From contig NZ_CP134779.1 of assembly GCF_031884435.1 (NCBI RefSeq), positions 434,001 through 498,000 of the forward strand: a DNA stretch of 64,000 nucleotides, in the 5' to 3' direction. This DNA comes from Bosea sp. 685. GTDB lineage: Bacteria; Pseudomonadota; Alphaproteobacteria; Rhizobiales; Beijerinckiaceae. Below are positions 41,046 to 49,290 of this stretch, piece after piece. Made by a program: the position numbers and the translations under genes. Positions within the stretch are counted from its first letter, which is position 1; every line of letters starts with the position of its first letter. Below the pieces are notes generated by a model that ran no database searches, was not told the DNA's origin, and saw only the letters and a program-made list of their open reading frames with translations.

Positions 41046-42266
41046 ATGGCCACGATCCCGATGCCCACTGCTGCTGCGCGGCGCCCGTTGCTTCCGGTGC
41101 TGCTGGCGCTGAGCCTGGCCCATCTGCTGAACGACCTCGTGCAGTCGATGATCCCGGCGCTGTATCCGCTGATCAAGGAAGCCTACCGGCTCGACTTCCT
41201 CCAGGTCGGCTTCATCACGCTGGCCTTCCAGGTGACGTCGTCGCTGCTGCAGCCGCTGCTCGGCTACGTCACCGACCGCAAGCCCTGGCCCTATGCGATG
41301 GTCGCCGGCATGTGCGGAACGCTGGCCGGGCTGCTGCTGCTCTCCCATGCGCACAGCTATGCGGTCGTGCTGGTCGGGGCTGCGCTGATCGGGTTGGGGT
41401 CCGCCGTGTTCCACCCCGAGGCGACGCGCATGGCGCGCCATGCGGCGGCTGGCCGGCAGGGGCTGGCGCAGGGCGTGTTCCAGGTCGGCGGCCATGTCGG
41501 CTACGCAACCGGCCCGCTGCTGGCCGCGGCCATCGTGGTGCCGCGCGGGCAGGAAAGCCTGTCCTGGTTCTCCGGGGTGGTACTTGTCGCCATGCTGGTG
41601 ATGGGCTGGCTTGGCGCGCGCTATTCGGCGCTGCGCCGCGACCAGAAATCCTCCAAGGACCATGTCGAGGAGAGCGCCAGCCACGGCCTGCCGAAGGCGA
41701 AGGTCATCCTGGCGATGACGATGCTGATCGTGCTGCTGATGTCGAAGAACGGCTACACCTCGGCTTTCAGCTCCTATTACACCTTCTACCTGATCGAGCG
41801 CTTCGGCATCGAGATCCAGCTCTCGCAGATCATGCTGTTCCTCTATCTCGTCGTCGGCGCGCTCGGTGTGATCGTCGGCGGCATGATCGGCGACAGGATC
41901 GGCCGCTACCGTGTGATCTGGCTCTCGATCCTGGGCTCGCTGCCCTTCGCGCTGATCCTGCCCTATGCCGATCTGTTCTGGACCGGCGCGCTCAGCGTCG
42001 TCATCAGCTTCATCATGGCGAGCGCCTTCTCGGCGATCCTGATCTATGCGATCGACCTCGTGCCGCACCGCATCGGCCTCGTCGGCGGGCTGTTCTACGG
42101 CCTCTCCTTCGGTCTGGGCGGCATCGCTGCGGCGGGGATCGGCGCGCTCGCCGACCAGATCGGCATCGTCAGGGTGTTCGGGCTCTGCGCCTGGTTGCCG
42201 GCTGTCGGGCTGCTCGCCATGTTCCTGCCGCGGGCCCGGCCGGCGGTTGCATCATCGTCGTCTTGA
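41046..42266 (+). CDS. MFS exporter of the fosmidomycin-resistance (Fsr) family
   Basis: The 406-residue product has 12 predicted membrane spans. It is recognised as Fsr-like from LALSLAHLLNDLVQSMIPAL near the N-terminus, GLGSAVFHPEATRMARHAAA and QGVFQVGGHVGYATGPLLAA. Such proteins export small antibacterials with the proton gradient; the natural substrate here is unknown. A paralogue lies at 59927-61126. It starts 226 nt from the divergent EamA gene and is convergent with the MerR-ATPase gene. Confidence 0.9.
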   Translation: MATIPMPTAAARRPLLPVLLALSLAHLLNDLVQSMIPALYPLIKEAYRLDFLQVGFITLAFQVTSSLLQPLLGYVTDRKPWPYAMVAGMCGTLAGLLLLSHAHSYAVVLVGAALIGLGSAVFHPEATRMARHAAAGRQGLAQGVFQVGGHVGYATGPLLAAAIVVPRGQESLSWFSGVVLVAMLVMGWLGARYSALRRDQKSSKDHVEESASHGLPKAKVILAMTMLIVLLMSKNGYTSAFSSYYTFYLIERFGIEIQLSQIMLFLYLVVGALGVIVGGMIGDRIGRYRVIWLSILGSLPFALILPYADLFWTGALSVVISFIMASAFSAILIYAIDLVPHRIGLVGGLFYGLSFGLGGIAAAGIGALADQIGIVRVFGLCAWLPAVGLLAMFLPRARPAVASSSS

Positions 42267-42361
42267 TGGGGCAATTCACGGGCCCGGAGCGCGGCGGCGC
42301 GCCGGCACGGATGTCGCCGAGAGGCTGATCAACGCGCCGATGAGATGGCAAGGCACGGGCA

Positions 42362-43396
42362 TCACGCCACCTGCGGCCGCCAGGCGATGACGCCCTCCGT
42401 CCGCGCCCGCACCTCGGGCGAGGCCAGGCAGGTCGCGACGGCCTCATAGCCCGGTGCACCGGGATAGGGGGCGACACGGCTCGGTGGGCTGTGATTGGCG
42501 GGGCAGAGGATGATCGCCTCGTCGGGGCCAATGGCAGCGAGATCCAGGATCGCGCAGGAGCGCGTGAGCAGGAAGAGCGGCCTCCCGCTTGAGCCACGGC
42601 GGCGCAGATGGGCGATCACGGCCTCCTGCGTGGCCTGGTCCAGTCCCTGCTCGACCATGTCGACGACCAGGATGGCCGGGCCTTCGGCTTCCAGCCCGGC
42701 GAGCAGGGCGATGAGCGCGTCCGAGAGGACGGCGCCATCCTCGGCGAGCCAGGTCAGGGCCTGGTCGACACGCGCCTCGAGAGTGGGCTCGGCCTTTAGC
42801 CGGGCGCGGGCCGCCGCGCCGCCATCGGCCAAGCGATCCAGGCCGAGGAAGGCGGCGCCGGGCAAGGTCTCGGCCAGGCGCAGGGCCAGCCGCGTCTTGC
42901 CGCTGCCCAGCGGCCCGATGATGTAGTTCAATGGCCGGATGTCGCGCAATTCGAAGCGTTCGCCGCCCCAGGGCCAGGGCAGCGCGAAGGCGACGTCGAG
43001 TTCGGGAGCCGGACCGAGCAGGCGCGCCAGCTCTCCGGCGCCCGGCGCCTTGCCTTGGGCGAGGTCGCTGCGCAGCTCGCGGACCCTCTCGATCGCCCCA
43101 GTGAGCTGGCGGATCTGGTCTTCCAGCGTTGCCTGATGCGCGGCGAGTGCCGGCTCCAGGCCCTGCGGGTCGCCGCCCAGCACCCGCGCCACCTGGGCGA
43201 GGCTGAGGCCGAGCTTGCGCAGGGCCACGATCTCGTTGGCGCGGGCCATCTGGTCGGGGCCATAGGCCCGCCAGCCGGCGGCGCTGCGGATGGGAGAGAC
43301 CAGGCCGCGCTGCTCGTAGAGCCGCAGGGCCTTGGTGGAGACGCCGAGCTGCTTGGCGGCTTCGGACGGGTTCAGGAATGGGGTGGAAGCGCTCAC
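42362..43396 (-). CDS. MerR-type regulator fused to an ABC-like ATPase
   Basis: The 344-residue product has a MerR helix-turn-helix at residues 8-75 (SEAAKQLGVSTKALRLYEQR), a dimer helix at about 80-112, then a P-loop NTPase domain: Walker A GPLGSGKT at 161-168, degenerate signature LSDAL around 225, and a Walker B/D-loop region AILVVDMVEQGLD at 241-253 that resembles the ABC form hhhhDEpxxGLD. GTG at 43396 has GAGG 6 nt upstream. The domain pair suggests ATP-dependent gene regulation or a toxin-sensing role; no conserved MerR metal site is present. The effector and targets are unknown. Confidence 0.78.
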   Translation of the reverse strand: MSASTPFLNPSEAAKQLGVSTKALRLYEQRGLVSPIRSAAGWRAYGPDQMARANEIVALRKLGLSLAQVARVLGGDPQGLEPALAAHQATLEDQIRQLTGAIERVRELRSDLAQGKAPGAGELARLLGPAPELDVAFALPWPWGGERFELRDIRPLNYIIGPLGSGKTRLALRLAETLPGAAFLGLDRLADGGAAARARLKAEPTLEARVDQALTWLAEDGAVLSDALIALLAGLEAEGPAILVVDMVEQGLDQATQEAVIAHLRRRGSSGRPLFLLTRSCAILDLAAIGPDEAIILCPANHSPPSRVAPYPGAPGYEAVATCLASPEVRARTEGVIAWRPQVA

Positions 43397-43515
43397 GAAT
43401 CACCTCGCTGTTGCTGACAGCCATGCTTATCGAGGCGGTCCCAGGGGCCGGGTCAAGCGCTGGCGGCGCTTGTGGCTGGTGCCTGCGCTCCATAAACATC
43501 GTAGTCCGCGACGCC

Positions 43516-43622
43516 TTAGAGCAATTGCCGATCCAACTGGATCGTTCAATTTCTCTAACTTTTTATTTTGACGCGTTTTCTTCACGCGAACCGGTATCCA
43601 CTTCGCTCGAAAACGCTTTAGA
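43516..43622. repeat. intergenic repeat, family A (divergent long form)
   Basis: TTAGAGCAATTGCCGATCC opens the element and TCGAAAACGCTTTAGATTCC closes it, with ACGCGTTTT / AAAACGCTT-type arms around a GAACCGGTATCCACTTCG core (43588-43605). The core matches the other family A copies. It ends 19 nt before the serine hydrolase start. Confidence 0.7.
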
Positions 43623-43640
43623 TTCCGGAGCATCCGCCAG

Positions 43641-44777
43641 GTGACGATATCGACAGAAAGCTATGCGCCACCGTCGGATGGCGACGCCTGGGACAGCCTT
43701 TCGCCGGCACAGGCCGGCTTCGATGCCTCCGGGCTTGCTGCCGCCATCGATTTCGCCAAGGCGCATGAAAGCTCCTGGCCGCGCAGCCTGTACTATCCCG
43801 ATGGGCGCTATGTCGGCCTTGTCGAATGGAACGAGAGCGGGCCCTGGAGCGAGATCGTCGGCCCCGTGCGCGAGCGCGGCGGGCCGGCCGGGCTCATCGT
43901 CAAGGGCGGCCGCATCGCTGCCGAATGGGGCGACACGACCCGCACCGACATGACTTTCTCCATCGCCAAGAGCTATATCGCCATCCTGGCGGGGCTTGCG
44001 GTCGCTGACGGGCTGATCGGCGATGTCGACGCGCCGGTGGCAAAGACCGTCGCAGGCCCCTGGTTCGAGAGCGCGCATAACCGCGCGATCACCTGGCGCC
44101 ATCTGTTGCAGCAATCGAGCGAGTGGCAGGGCGAAATCTTCGGCAAATCCGACCAGGTCGACCATAACCGCCAGATCGGGCCCGGCGCCGACAACAGCCG
44201 CAAGGGCGAGAAGCGCGCGCTCCAGCCGCCCGGCAGCCATTACGAATACAACGATGTCAGGGTCAATCTGCTGGCCTATTGCCTGCTGCAGCGCTTCCGC
44301 CGGCCGCTGCCGGAGGTGCTGCGCGAGCGCATCATGGACCCGATCGGGGCCTCGCCGGACTGGCGCTGGCAGGGCTATGACAACGCCTTCGTCGAGATCG
44401 ACGGGCGCCGGGTTCAGTCCGTGCCGGGTGGCGGCCATTGGGGCGGCGGGCTCTTCATCGGTGCGCGCGACCATGCCCGGGTCGGCCTGCTGGTGGCGCG
44501 CGCCGGCATGTGGGGCGGCCGCGAATTGCTGTCGCCGGCCTGGATCGCCGCGATGCTCACACCCTCGCCGACGCTCGGCAATTACGGTTATCTCTGGTGG
44601 CTGAACCGGGGTGCGGCGGCAAAGTCGGGCGTGCCGTCGACGGCGGTCTTCGCACTCGGCGCCGGGGTCAATGCGATCTGGCTCGACCCGGCGCAGGATC
44701 TCGTCGCGGTGCTGCGCTGGATCGACAAGACGGCGCTCGACGGCTTTATCGACCGCCTCATCGCGGCGATCCGCTGA
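43641..44777 (+). CDS. serine hydrolase of the beta-lactamase (class C/esterase) family
   Basis: The 378-residue cytoplasmic-type protein has the S-x-x-K nucleophile motif in MTFSIAKSYIAILAG, a Y-x-N motif in HYEYNDVRVN and a third motif around GGGHWGGGLFIGARDHARVG. Such proteins hydrolyse esters or peptides; no signal peptide is seen, so it is unlikely to give beta-lactam resistance. GTG at 43641 is the best start available. An MBL-fold hydrolase follows after 29 nt and may be co-transcribed. Confidence 0.82.
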   Translation: MTISTESYAPPSDGDAWDSLSPAQAGFDASGLAAAIDFAKAHESSWPRSLYYPDGRYVGLVEWNESGPWSEIVGPVRERGGPAGLIVKGGRIAAEWGDTTRTDMTFSIAKSYIAILAGLAVADGLIGDVDAPVAKTVAGPWFESAHNRAITWRHLLQQSSEWQGEIFGKSDQVDHNRQIGPGADNSRKGEKRALQPPGSHYEYNDVRVNLLAYCLLQRFRRPLPEVLRERIMDPIGASPDWRWQGYDNAFVEIDGRRVQSVPGGGHWGGGLFIGARDHARVGLLVARAGMWGGRELLSPAWIAAMLTPSPTLGNYGYLWWLNRGAAAKSGVPSTAVFALGAGVNAIWLDPAQDLVAVLRWIDKTALDGFIDRLIAAIR

Positions 44778-44806
44778 GTGGACCAACAGATAGAGGGATG
44801 TCTGGC

Positions 44807-45628
44807 ATGGACCAGTCTTCACGGCGCTTCGGGCGCTACGATATCACCATCCTGCGCGATGGCGTTTTCCAGGCCCCTGCGGATGTCCTGATCCATGCGG
44901 GCGGCGACGAAGCGCGAAAGCAGGCTCTCGCAGGCTGGAGCAAATCCGCCATCAGCGTCGATGTGAACTGCTTCCTGCTGCGGGACGATACGAGGATCAC
45001 CCTCGTCGATGCCGGAACAGGCCCCTCCTGGGGCGATGCCTTCGGCCATGCCCGCGCGGCGCTCGCAGCCGTGGGTGTGACGCCGGACCAGGTTCAGCGC
45101 ATTCTGATCAGCCATCTCCATGGCGATCACGCGCTCGGTCTCTTCGACGGTGAGGCGCCCTATTTCCCACAGGCCGAGATCTGGGTTCCGCAGGTCGAGC
45201 TCGCCTTCTTCACCGACGAGCAGGCGCGCGAATCGCTACCGGCGTCGCGGCGAAGCGGCTTCGTGATCGCGGCGAAGCTGCAAAGCCTCTATGGCGGCCG
45301 CATCCGCAGCTTCGGCGAAGGTGAGATCCTGCCGGGCATCGCCGCTCGCGCCCTGCCTGGGCACACGCCAGGCCATACCGGCTTCATCGTGCAGGATCCG
45401 CAACACAGCCTGCTGCTCTGGGGCGATCTCGTGCATATCGAGGATCTCCAGCCGGGAGATCCCGATGTCGGGCTCGTCTATGATCTGGATCCGGCGGCGG
45501 CTGCGCGCAGCCGTCACATCATCCTGAAGGAGGCGGCCCGAGATGGTTGGATCGTCTCGGGAGGGCATATAACCGGTTTCCAGCGGGTGGAGGCGGTTGG
45601 GGACAGCTATCGGCTCGCGCCGGCCTGA
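44807..45628 (+). CDS. MBL-fold metallo-hydrolase
   Basis: The 273-residue product has the metal motif ISHLHGDHALG (HxHxDH) and further metal ligands in GHTPGHTGFIV and LLLWGDLVHIED, plus SGGHITGFQRV near the C-terminus. It resembles the lactonase/methyl-parathion-hydrolase-like branch; the substrate is unknown. Two in-frame ATGs, 44798 and 44807, are possible; a GAGGG lies directly against the first, so the second is favoured. It follows the serine hydrolase gene and precedes an arginase-family gene. Confidence 0.85.
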   Translation: MDQSSRRFGRYDITILRDGVFQAPADVLIHAGGDEARKQALAGWSKSAISVDVNCFLLRDDTRITLVDAGTGPSWGDAFGHARAALAAVGVTPDQVQRILISHLHGDHALGLFDGEAPYFPQAEIWVPQVELAFFTDEQARESLPASRRSGFVIAAKLQSLYGGRIRSFGEGEILPGIAARALPGHTPGHTGFIVQDPQHSLLLWGDLVHIEDLQPGDPDVGLVYDLDPAAAARSRHIILKEAARDGWIVSGGHITGFQRVEAVGDSYRLAPA

Positions 45629-45747
45629 GCCCGAGGGCGCCCCTGGCTTGAACCGAGCGCCGGCGTCTCGCGGGCGACCACGCTTGCCGCGACGGGAGCC
45701 AGCGCTGCATAGTCAAAAGCCTCAACCCCGATGATGGTCCCGCTTCA

Positions 45748-46701
45748 TTGCCAAGCGATACGCCTGTTCCGCGCGCCGAGAGGCCGACTTTCCTCGACTG
45801 CGAAGCCGTCGCCATCGATGCCGTGCCGCGAGGCGCGATCGCCGTGATCGGCCTTCCCGGTGCGACGCCCTATGCCGGGAATGGCGCCCATAGCGCGGGC
45901 GCCCCGGCGGCGATCCGGACGGCAAGTGCGCGACATGCCGCCCGCCGGACGCATTACGATTTCGATCTGGGCGCGCCGTTGGTGACGCTTGACACGGTTC
46001 TGGTCGATTGCGGCGACCTCGCCTTCGACGAAACCGATTTCACTGGCAATCGCGTGAGGATCGAGGCGGCTTTTGCGACGCTGCTGGGCCGTGGCGCGCG
46101 GCCCCTTCTGCTGGGCGGCGACGACAGCGTCCAGATCCCTGCGCTGCGCGCCTTTGCTGCGCATGGCAAGATCACACTGTTGCAGATCGATGCGCATATC
46201 GACTGGCGCGACGAGGTCGAGGGCGAGCGCTTCGGGCCCTCGAGCACGATGCGGCGAGCTTCCGAAATGGCGGGTGTCGGGGCAATCGTTCAGATCGGCG
46301 CCCGGGGTATCGGCAGCGCCCGGGAATCGGATGTGGCAGACGCCGTCGCCGCGGGAGCGCGACTGGTCGATATGCGCACGCTGCGCGCCAAAGGGCTCGC
46401 TTATGCCGTCGAACAGGTGCCGGAAGGCCAGCCGGTCGTCGTGTGTTGCGATGTCGATGGGCTGGACCCCACGGTGGTCCCCGGCGTTGTCGGCCGGGCT
46501 CCGGGCGGCCTGGGTTATGGCGACATCGTGGAGCTCCTGCACGGTGTCGCCGTCCGTGCGCCGATCGTCGGCTTCAACCTCGTCGAATTCACCCCTCAGC
46601 ATGATCTCGGCGACCTCGGAGCCAGGACCGTCTGCCGCCTCGCCATGCTGGGGGCGGGCTTTCTGGCGATGAGCGAACGGGCACGATCGCAGCGGTCATA
46701 G
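45748..46701 (+). CDS. arginase/agmatinase-family ureohydrolase
   Basis: The 317-residue product has the Mn-binding motifs DAHIDWRD (148-154) and CDVDGLDPTVVPG (234-246) of ureohydrolases. The first metal motif is GGDDS (123-127) where the family usually has GGDHS, so a metal-binding His is replaced by Asp. NLVEFTP supplies the conserved Glu. The likely chemistry is hydrolysis of a guanidino compound to urea; substrate not determined. TTG at 45748 is the best candidate start but lacks a clear Shine-Dalgarno sequence. Confidence 0.8.
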   Translation: MPSDTPVPRAERPTFLDCEAVAIDAVPRGAIAVIGLPGATPYAGNGAHSAGAPAAIRTASARHAARRTHYDFDLGAPLVTLDTVLVDCGDLAFDETDFTGNRVRIEAAFATLLGRGARPLLLGGDDSVQIPALRAFAAHGKITLLQIDAHIDWRDEVEGERFGPSSTMRRASEMAGVGAIVQIGARGIGSARESDVADAVAAGARLVDMRTLRAKGLAYAVEQVPEGQPVVVCCDVDGLDPTVVPGVVGRAPGGLGYGDIVELLHGVAVRAPIVGFNLVEFTPQHDLGDLGARTVCRLAMLGAGFLAMSERARSQRS

Positions 46702-46718
46702 GCGACTGTGCTGCGCCC

Positions 46719-46889
46719 TCACAGCGCGTGCTTCAGGATTTCCGCCGCGGCCCCGGCAAGGATGAGCGCCAGCGTCGCCGTGAGCGCCATCCCGCCGAGA
46801 TAGGCGCCCAGGGCTCGCGCGGCAGGCAGATCATTCTGCTGCAGCCTGCCCTCTCGGCCGGGCGTGCCGATGTGAGAGCGGGCGTTCAT
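46719..46889 (-). CDS. 56-residue membrane peptide coupled to the DUF4865 gene
   Basis: ATG at 46889 overlaps the TGA of the upstream DUF4865 gene as ATGA (46886-46889), a strong sign of translational coupling. The 56-residue product has a polar N-terminus (MNARSHIGTPGREGRLQQND) and one hydrophobic helix (about residues 33-50, GMALTATLALILAGAAA), ending EILKHAL. It is thus a predicted single-span membrane peptide with N-terminus in the cytoplasm. No known family is recognised. It is convergent with the arginase-family gene. Confidence 0.65.
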   Translation of the reverse strand: MNARSHIGTPGREGRLQQNDLPAARALGAYLGGMALTATLALILAGAAAEILKHAL

Positions 46890-47467
46890 AGCGCACCTGC
46901 TTGCGGCAGGGTGTCGAGCAGCGGCCGCGCGAGATGCAGGATCTCGTAGCTCGTGCCGTCCTCGTTTCCGCTTGGCTCCTGCTCGGACAGCAGCACCCGG
47001 GTGAGCGTCCAGCTCGCGGTGTCGACGCCGATCGTGGCCGCGACCGTGCCGGGCCGGCTGGCGAGAGCTCGGTTCAATTCGATCTCTCCAGCGAAAATCG
47101 CGGTGAGGTCGGCATCGAGCGGGATGGCGAGATCCTCCCGGTAAGCGAAGCGGGCCTCGCGCCCGGTTCCCTTGCGGGCGTCGAGGGCGAAACGCGTCTG
47201 GATTTCGGCGCGCCCAAAACTCTCGGTCACGACCTTGTAGCGCCCGCTGACAAGGAATTCGCGGAAAGCCTCGTCGTGACGCCAGAGATAGAGCGAGGAA
47301 TAGTTGTTCGCGATCGCGCCGTGGCGACCGGCTTCGCGCAGCAGGAAGCCCTTGAAAAAGAGCTCCGGCACGGCGTCCCAGAGCGGACCGCGCTCTCTGG
47401 CTCTGGCGCGGATCAGCCCGATGTCATGGTTGGCCGGCAGACGGTGAGCATAATGCGCGATGATCAT
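46886..47467 (-). CDS. DUF4865 family protein
   Basis: Unknown function; members often sit beside a LysR regulator, as here. The 193-residue product begins MIIAHYAHRLPANHDIGLIR, and has FFKGFLLREAGRHGAIANNY, YSSLYLWRHDEAFREFL and VVTESFGRAEIQTRF, which are typical of the family and suggest a two-repeat ferredoxin-like fold. ATG at 47467 has AAGGAG 7 nt upstream; GTG at 47470 is less likely. Divergent from the LysR gene and likely its target. Confidence 0.85.
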   Translation of the reverse strand: MIIAHYAHRLPANHDIGLIRARARERGPLWDAVPELFFKGFLLREAGRHGAIANNYSSLYLWRHDEAFREFLVSGRYKVVTESFGRAEIQTRFALDARKGTGREARFAYREDLAIPLDADLTAIFAGEIELNRALASRPGTVAATIGVDTASWTLTRVLLSEQEPSGNEDGTSYEILHLARPLLDTLPQAGAL

Positions 47468-47520
47468 CACAGGGCTCCTTCTTTATCTCCAGAAGGTAGC
47501 GAGACCTTGATCACAAGAAA

Positions 47521-47563
47521 ATCATATGAGATCATATTTCAATGATTTCATTTTGAAATGAAA
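47521..47563. promoter_or_regulatory. candidate operator between DUF4865 and LysR genes
   Basis: Two copies of ATCATAT flank GAG (47521-47537) and a perfect palindrome TTTCATTT-TG-AAATGAAA spans 47546-47563, ending 5 nt before the LysR ATG. The segment is far more AT-rich than its surroundings. LysR proteins typically bind here to repress themselves and activate the divergent gene. Confidence 0.55.
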
Positions 47564-47568
47564 CTCAC

Positions 47569-48444
47569 ATGAAAGCGCTCGATCTCGAAGCTGTGCAGGC
47601 CTTCATCCTGATCGCCGATCTGAAGAGCTTCACCCGCGCCGCCGAGACGCTGGAGACGACGCAATCGGCCGTGAGCCTGAAGATCAAACGGCTGGAGGAC
47701 AGGCTCGGGCGGCGCCTGTTCGACCGGACGCCGCGCCTCGTGCGGCTGTCGGCGGAGGGCAATAGCTTTCTCGATGCGGCCCGCAAGCTGATCGCGGCCC
47801 ATCAGGGCGCGCTGGGCTCCTTCGCGGTCCAGCAGCGGCGGTTGGTCGTCGGCATCAGCCACCATATCGTCGGCTCGGAATTGCCTGCTTTGCTGCGCCG
47901 CATGAAGGACGCGGAGCCCGGCCTCGTGATCGAAATGCGCCTCGCCTCGTCGCGGCAGACCCTCGATGATTTCGATCGCGGTGCGCTGGATGCGGCGATC
48001 GTGCTGCGCCATGACAACAAGCGTCGTGATGGCGACGTCATCTTCGAGGAGGCGTTTGGATGGATGGCGGCGCCCGATTTCGCCCATCACGCGGGCGAGC
48101 CGCTGCGGCTTGCTACCCAGGCCGAGCCCTGCAGCGTCCGCAGCATGGCGGTGTCCGCGCTGGCAGAGGCCGGCGTGCCATGGACGGAGGTTTTCGTCGG
48201 TGGCGGCATCGCGACGATCGGGGCCGCGGTCTCGGCCGGCCTTGCCGTCGCGGCGCTCGGCCGGCGTGTCGCTCCCCCTGGTACGGTGGATGTCGGCAGG
48301 CCGCTTGATCTGCCGCCGCTCCCGGCGCGGGATGTGGTGCTTTATGCCAATGTCGCAGGCGCACAGGCGCGCGCCTCGCTGCGAAATTTCGTCGCCGTCA
48401 TTCGCGCCTCGGCGGGTGCGCCGATGGCGTCACGGAAACCGTAG
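47569..48444 (+). CDS. LysR-family transcriptional regulator
   Basis: The 291-residue product has the N-terminal winged helix (LEAVQAFILIADLKSFTRAA, TTQSAVSLKIKRLEDRLGRR, LFDRTPRLVRLSAEG) and a periplasmic-binding-like effector domain (residues about 90-285). No Shine-Dalgarno sequence is obvious because the proposed operator lies against the start. Its likely target is the divergent DUF4865 gene with the small membrane peptide. The effector is unknown. Confidence 0.92.
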   Translation: MKALDLEAVQAFILIADLKSFTRAAETLETTQSAVSLKIKRLEDRLGRRLFDRTPRLVRLSAEGNSFLDAARKLIAAHQGALGSFAVQQRRLVVGISHHIVGSELPALLRRMKDAEPGLVIEMRLASSRQTLDDFDRGALDAAIVLRHDNKRRDGDVIFEEAFGWMAAPDFAHHAGEPLRLATQAEPCSVRSMAVSALAEAGVPWTEVFVGGGIATIGAAVSAGLAVAALGRRVAPPGTVDVGRPLDLPPLPARDVVLYANVAGAQARASLRNFVAVIRASAGAPMASRKP

Positions 48445-48469
48445 AGCCGCCGCCTGAACTCGGAATCTC

Positions 48470-48514
48470 CCGGTCATTCCGGACTCAGGCCTGCGGCCTG
48501 CCCCGGAATGACGG
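48470..48514. repeat. intergenic inverted repeat, family B (short copy)
   Basis: CGGTCATTCCGG (48471-48482) pairs with CCGGAATGACGG (48503-48514) around TCAGGCCTGCGGCCTGCC. The inner sequence TCAGGCCTGCGGCCTGCCCC is identical to part of the element at 61956-62110. Confidence 0.85.
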
Positions 48515-48531
48515 ATGGATCCGACAGAGGC

Positions 48532-49254
48532 TCAGGCCATGTACTGCCCGCCATTGACCGCGAAGGTCGCGCCCGTCGCGAAGGCGCCGTTATCGGAGGC
48601 GAGGAAGACGACCATCTGGGCGATTTCCTCCGGCTTGCCGAGGCGGCCGACCGGGATGCCGGCGACGACACGCTTCAGGGCTTCCTCGGGCATCGCCGCG
48701 ACCATGTCGGTACCGATATAGCCTGGCGTGATCGCGTTGACGGTGATGCCCTTATTGGCGTTCTCCTGGGCGAGCGCCTTGACGAAGCCGATATCGCCGG
48801 CCTTGGCGGCGGAGTAGTTGACCTGGCCCATCTGGCCCTTCTGGCCGTTGATCGAGGAGATCACGATGATGCGGCCGAAATTGCGGGCGCGCATGCCCTC
48901 GATCACGGGACGCGTCATGTTGAACAGCGAATCGAGATTGGTGCGGATGACGGCCGACCACTGATCCTTGGTCATCTTGTGGAAGAAGCCGTCGCGGGTG
49001 ATGCCGGCGTTGTTGACCAGGATGTCGATGGGGCCGAGTTCGGCCTCGACGGTGGCGATGCCCGCGGCGCAGGCGTCATAGTCGCCAACATCCCATTTAT
49101 AGACCGGGATGCCGGTCTCGGCCTTGAAGGCGGCCGCCGCCTCGTCATTGCCGGCATAGCTCGCCGCGACCTTGTGGCCGGCCTCCTTCAAGGCCTTGCT
49201 GATCGCCGCGCCGATGCCGCGCGTGCCCCCTGTGACCAAAGCGACCTTCGTCAT
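48532..49254 (-). CDS. phaB: acetoacetyl-CoA reductase (NADPH)
   Basis: Second step of PHB synthesis: acetoacetyl-CoA to (R)-3-hydroxybutyryl-CoA. The 240-residue SDR protein has TGGTRGIGAAISKAL at the cofactor site, NNAGITRDGFFHKM, catalytic Ser in VISSINGQKGQMGQ and Tyr/Lys in NYSAAKAGDIG, and the PhaB C-terminus GGQYMA. ATG at 49254 follows AGGGAGGAG by 6 nt. This ribosome-binding region is nearly a perfect complement to the small RNA at 7907-8000. It is downstream of phaA and a DUF1737 gene. Confidence 0.96.
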   Translation of the reverse strand: MTKVALVTGGTRGIGAAISKALKEAGHKVAASYAGNDEAAAAFKAETGIPVYKWDVGDYDACAAGIATVEAELGPIDILVNNAGITRDGFFHKMTKDQWSAVIRTNLDSLFNMTRPVIEGMRARNFGRIIVISSINGQKGQMGQVNYSAAKAGDIGFVKALAQENANKGITVNAITPGYIGTDMVAAMPEEALKRVVAGIPVGRLGKPEEIAQMVVFLASDNGAFATGATFAVNGGQYMA

Positions 49255-49290
49255 TCCTGTCTCCTCCCTCATGGCGGCGTGAGCGCCGCG

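Noticed and set aside
43641..44777. Antibiotic-resistance beta-lactamase
   Set aside because: The protein has the SxxK fold motif but no signal peptide and an esterase-like third motif; resistance is not supported.
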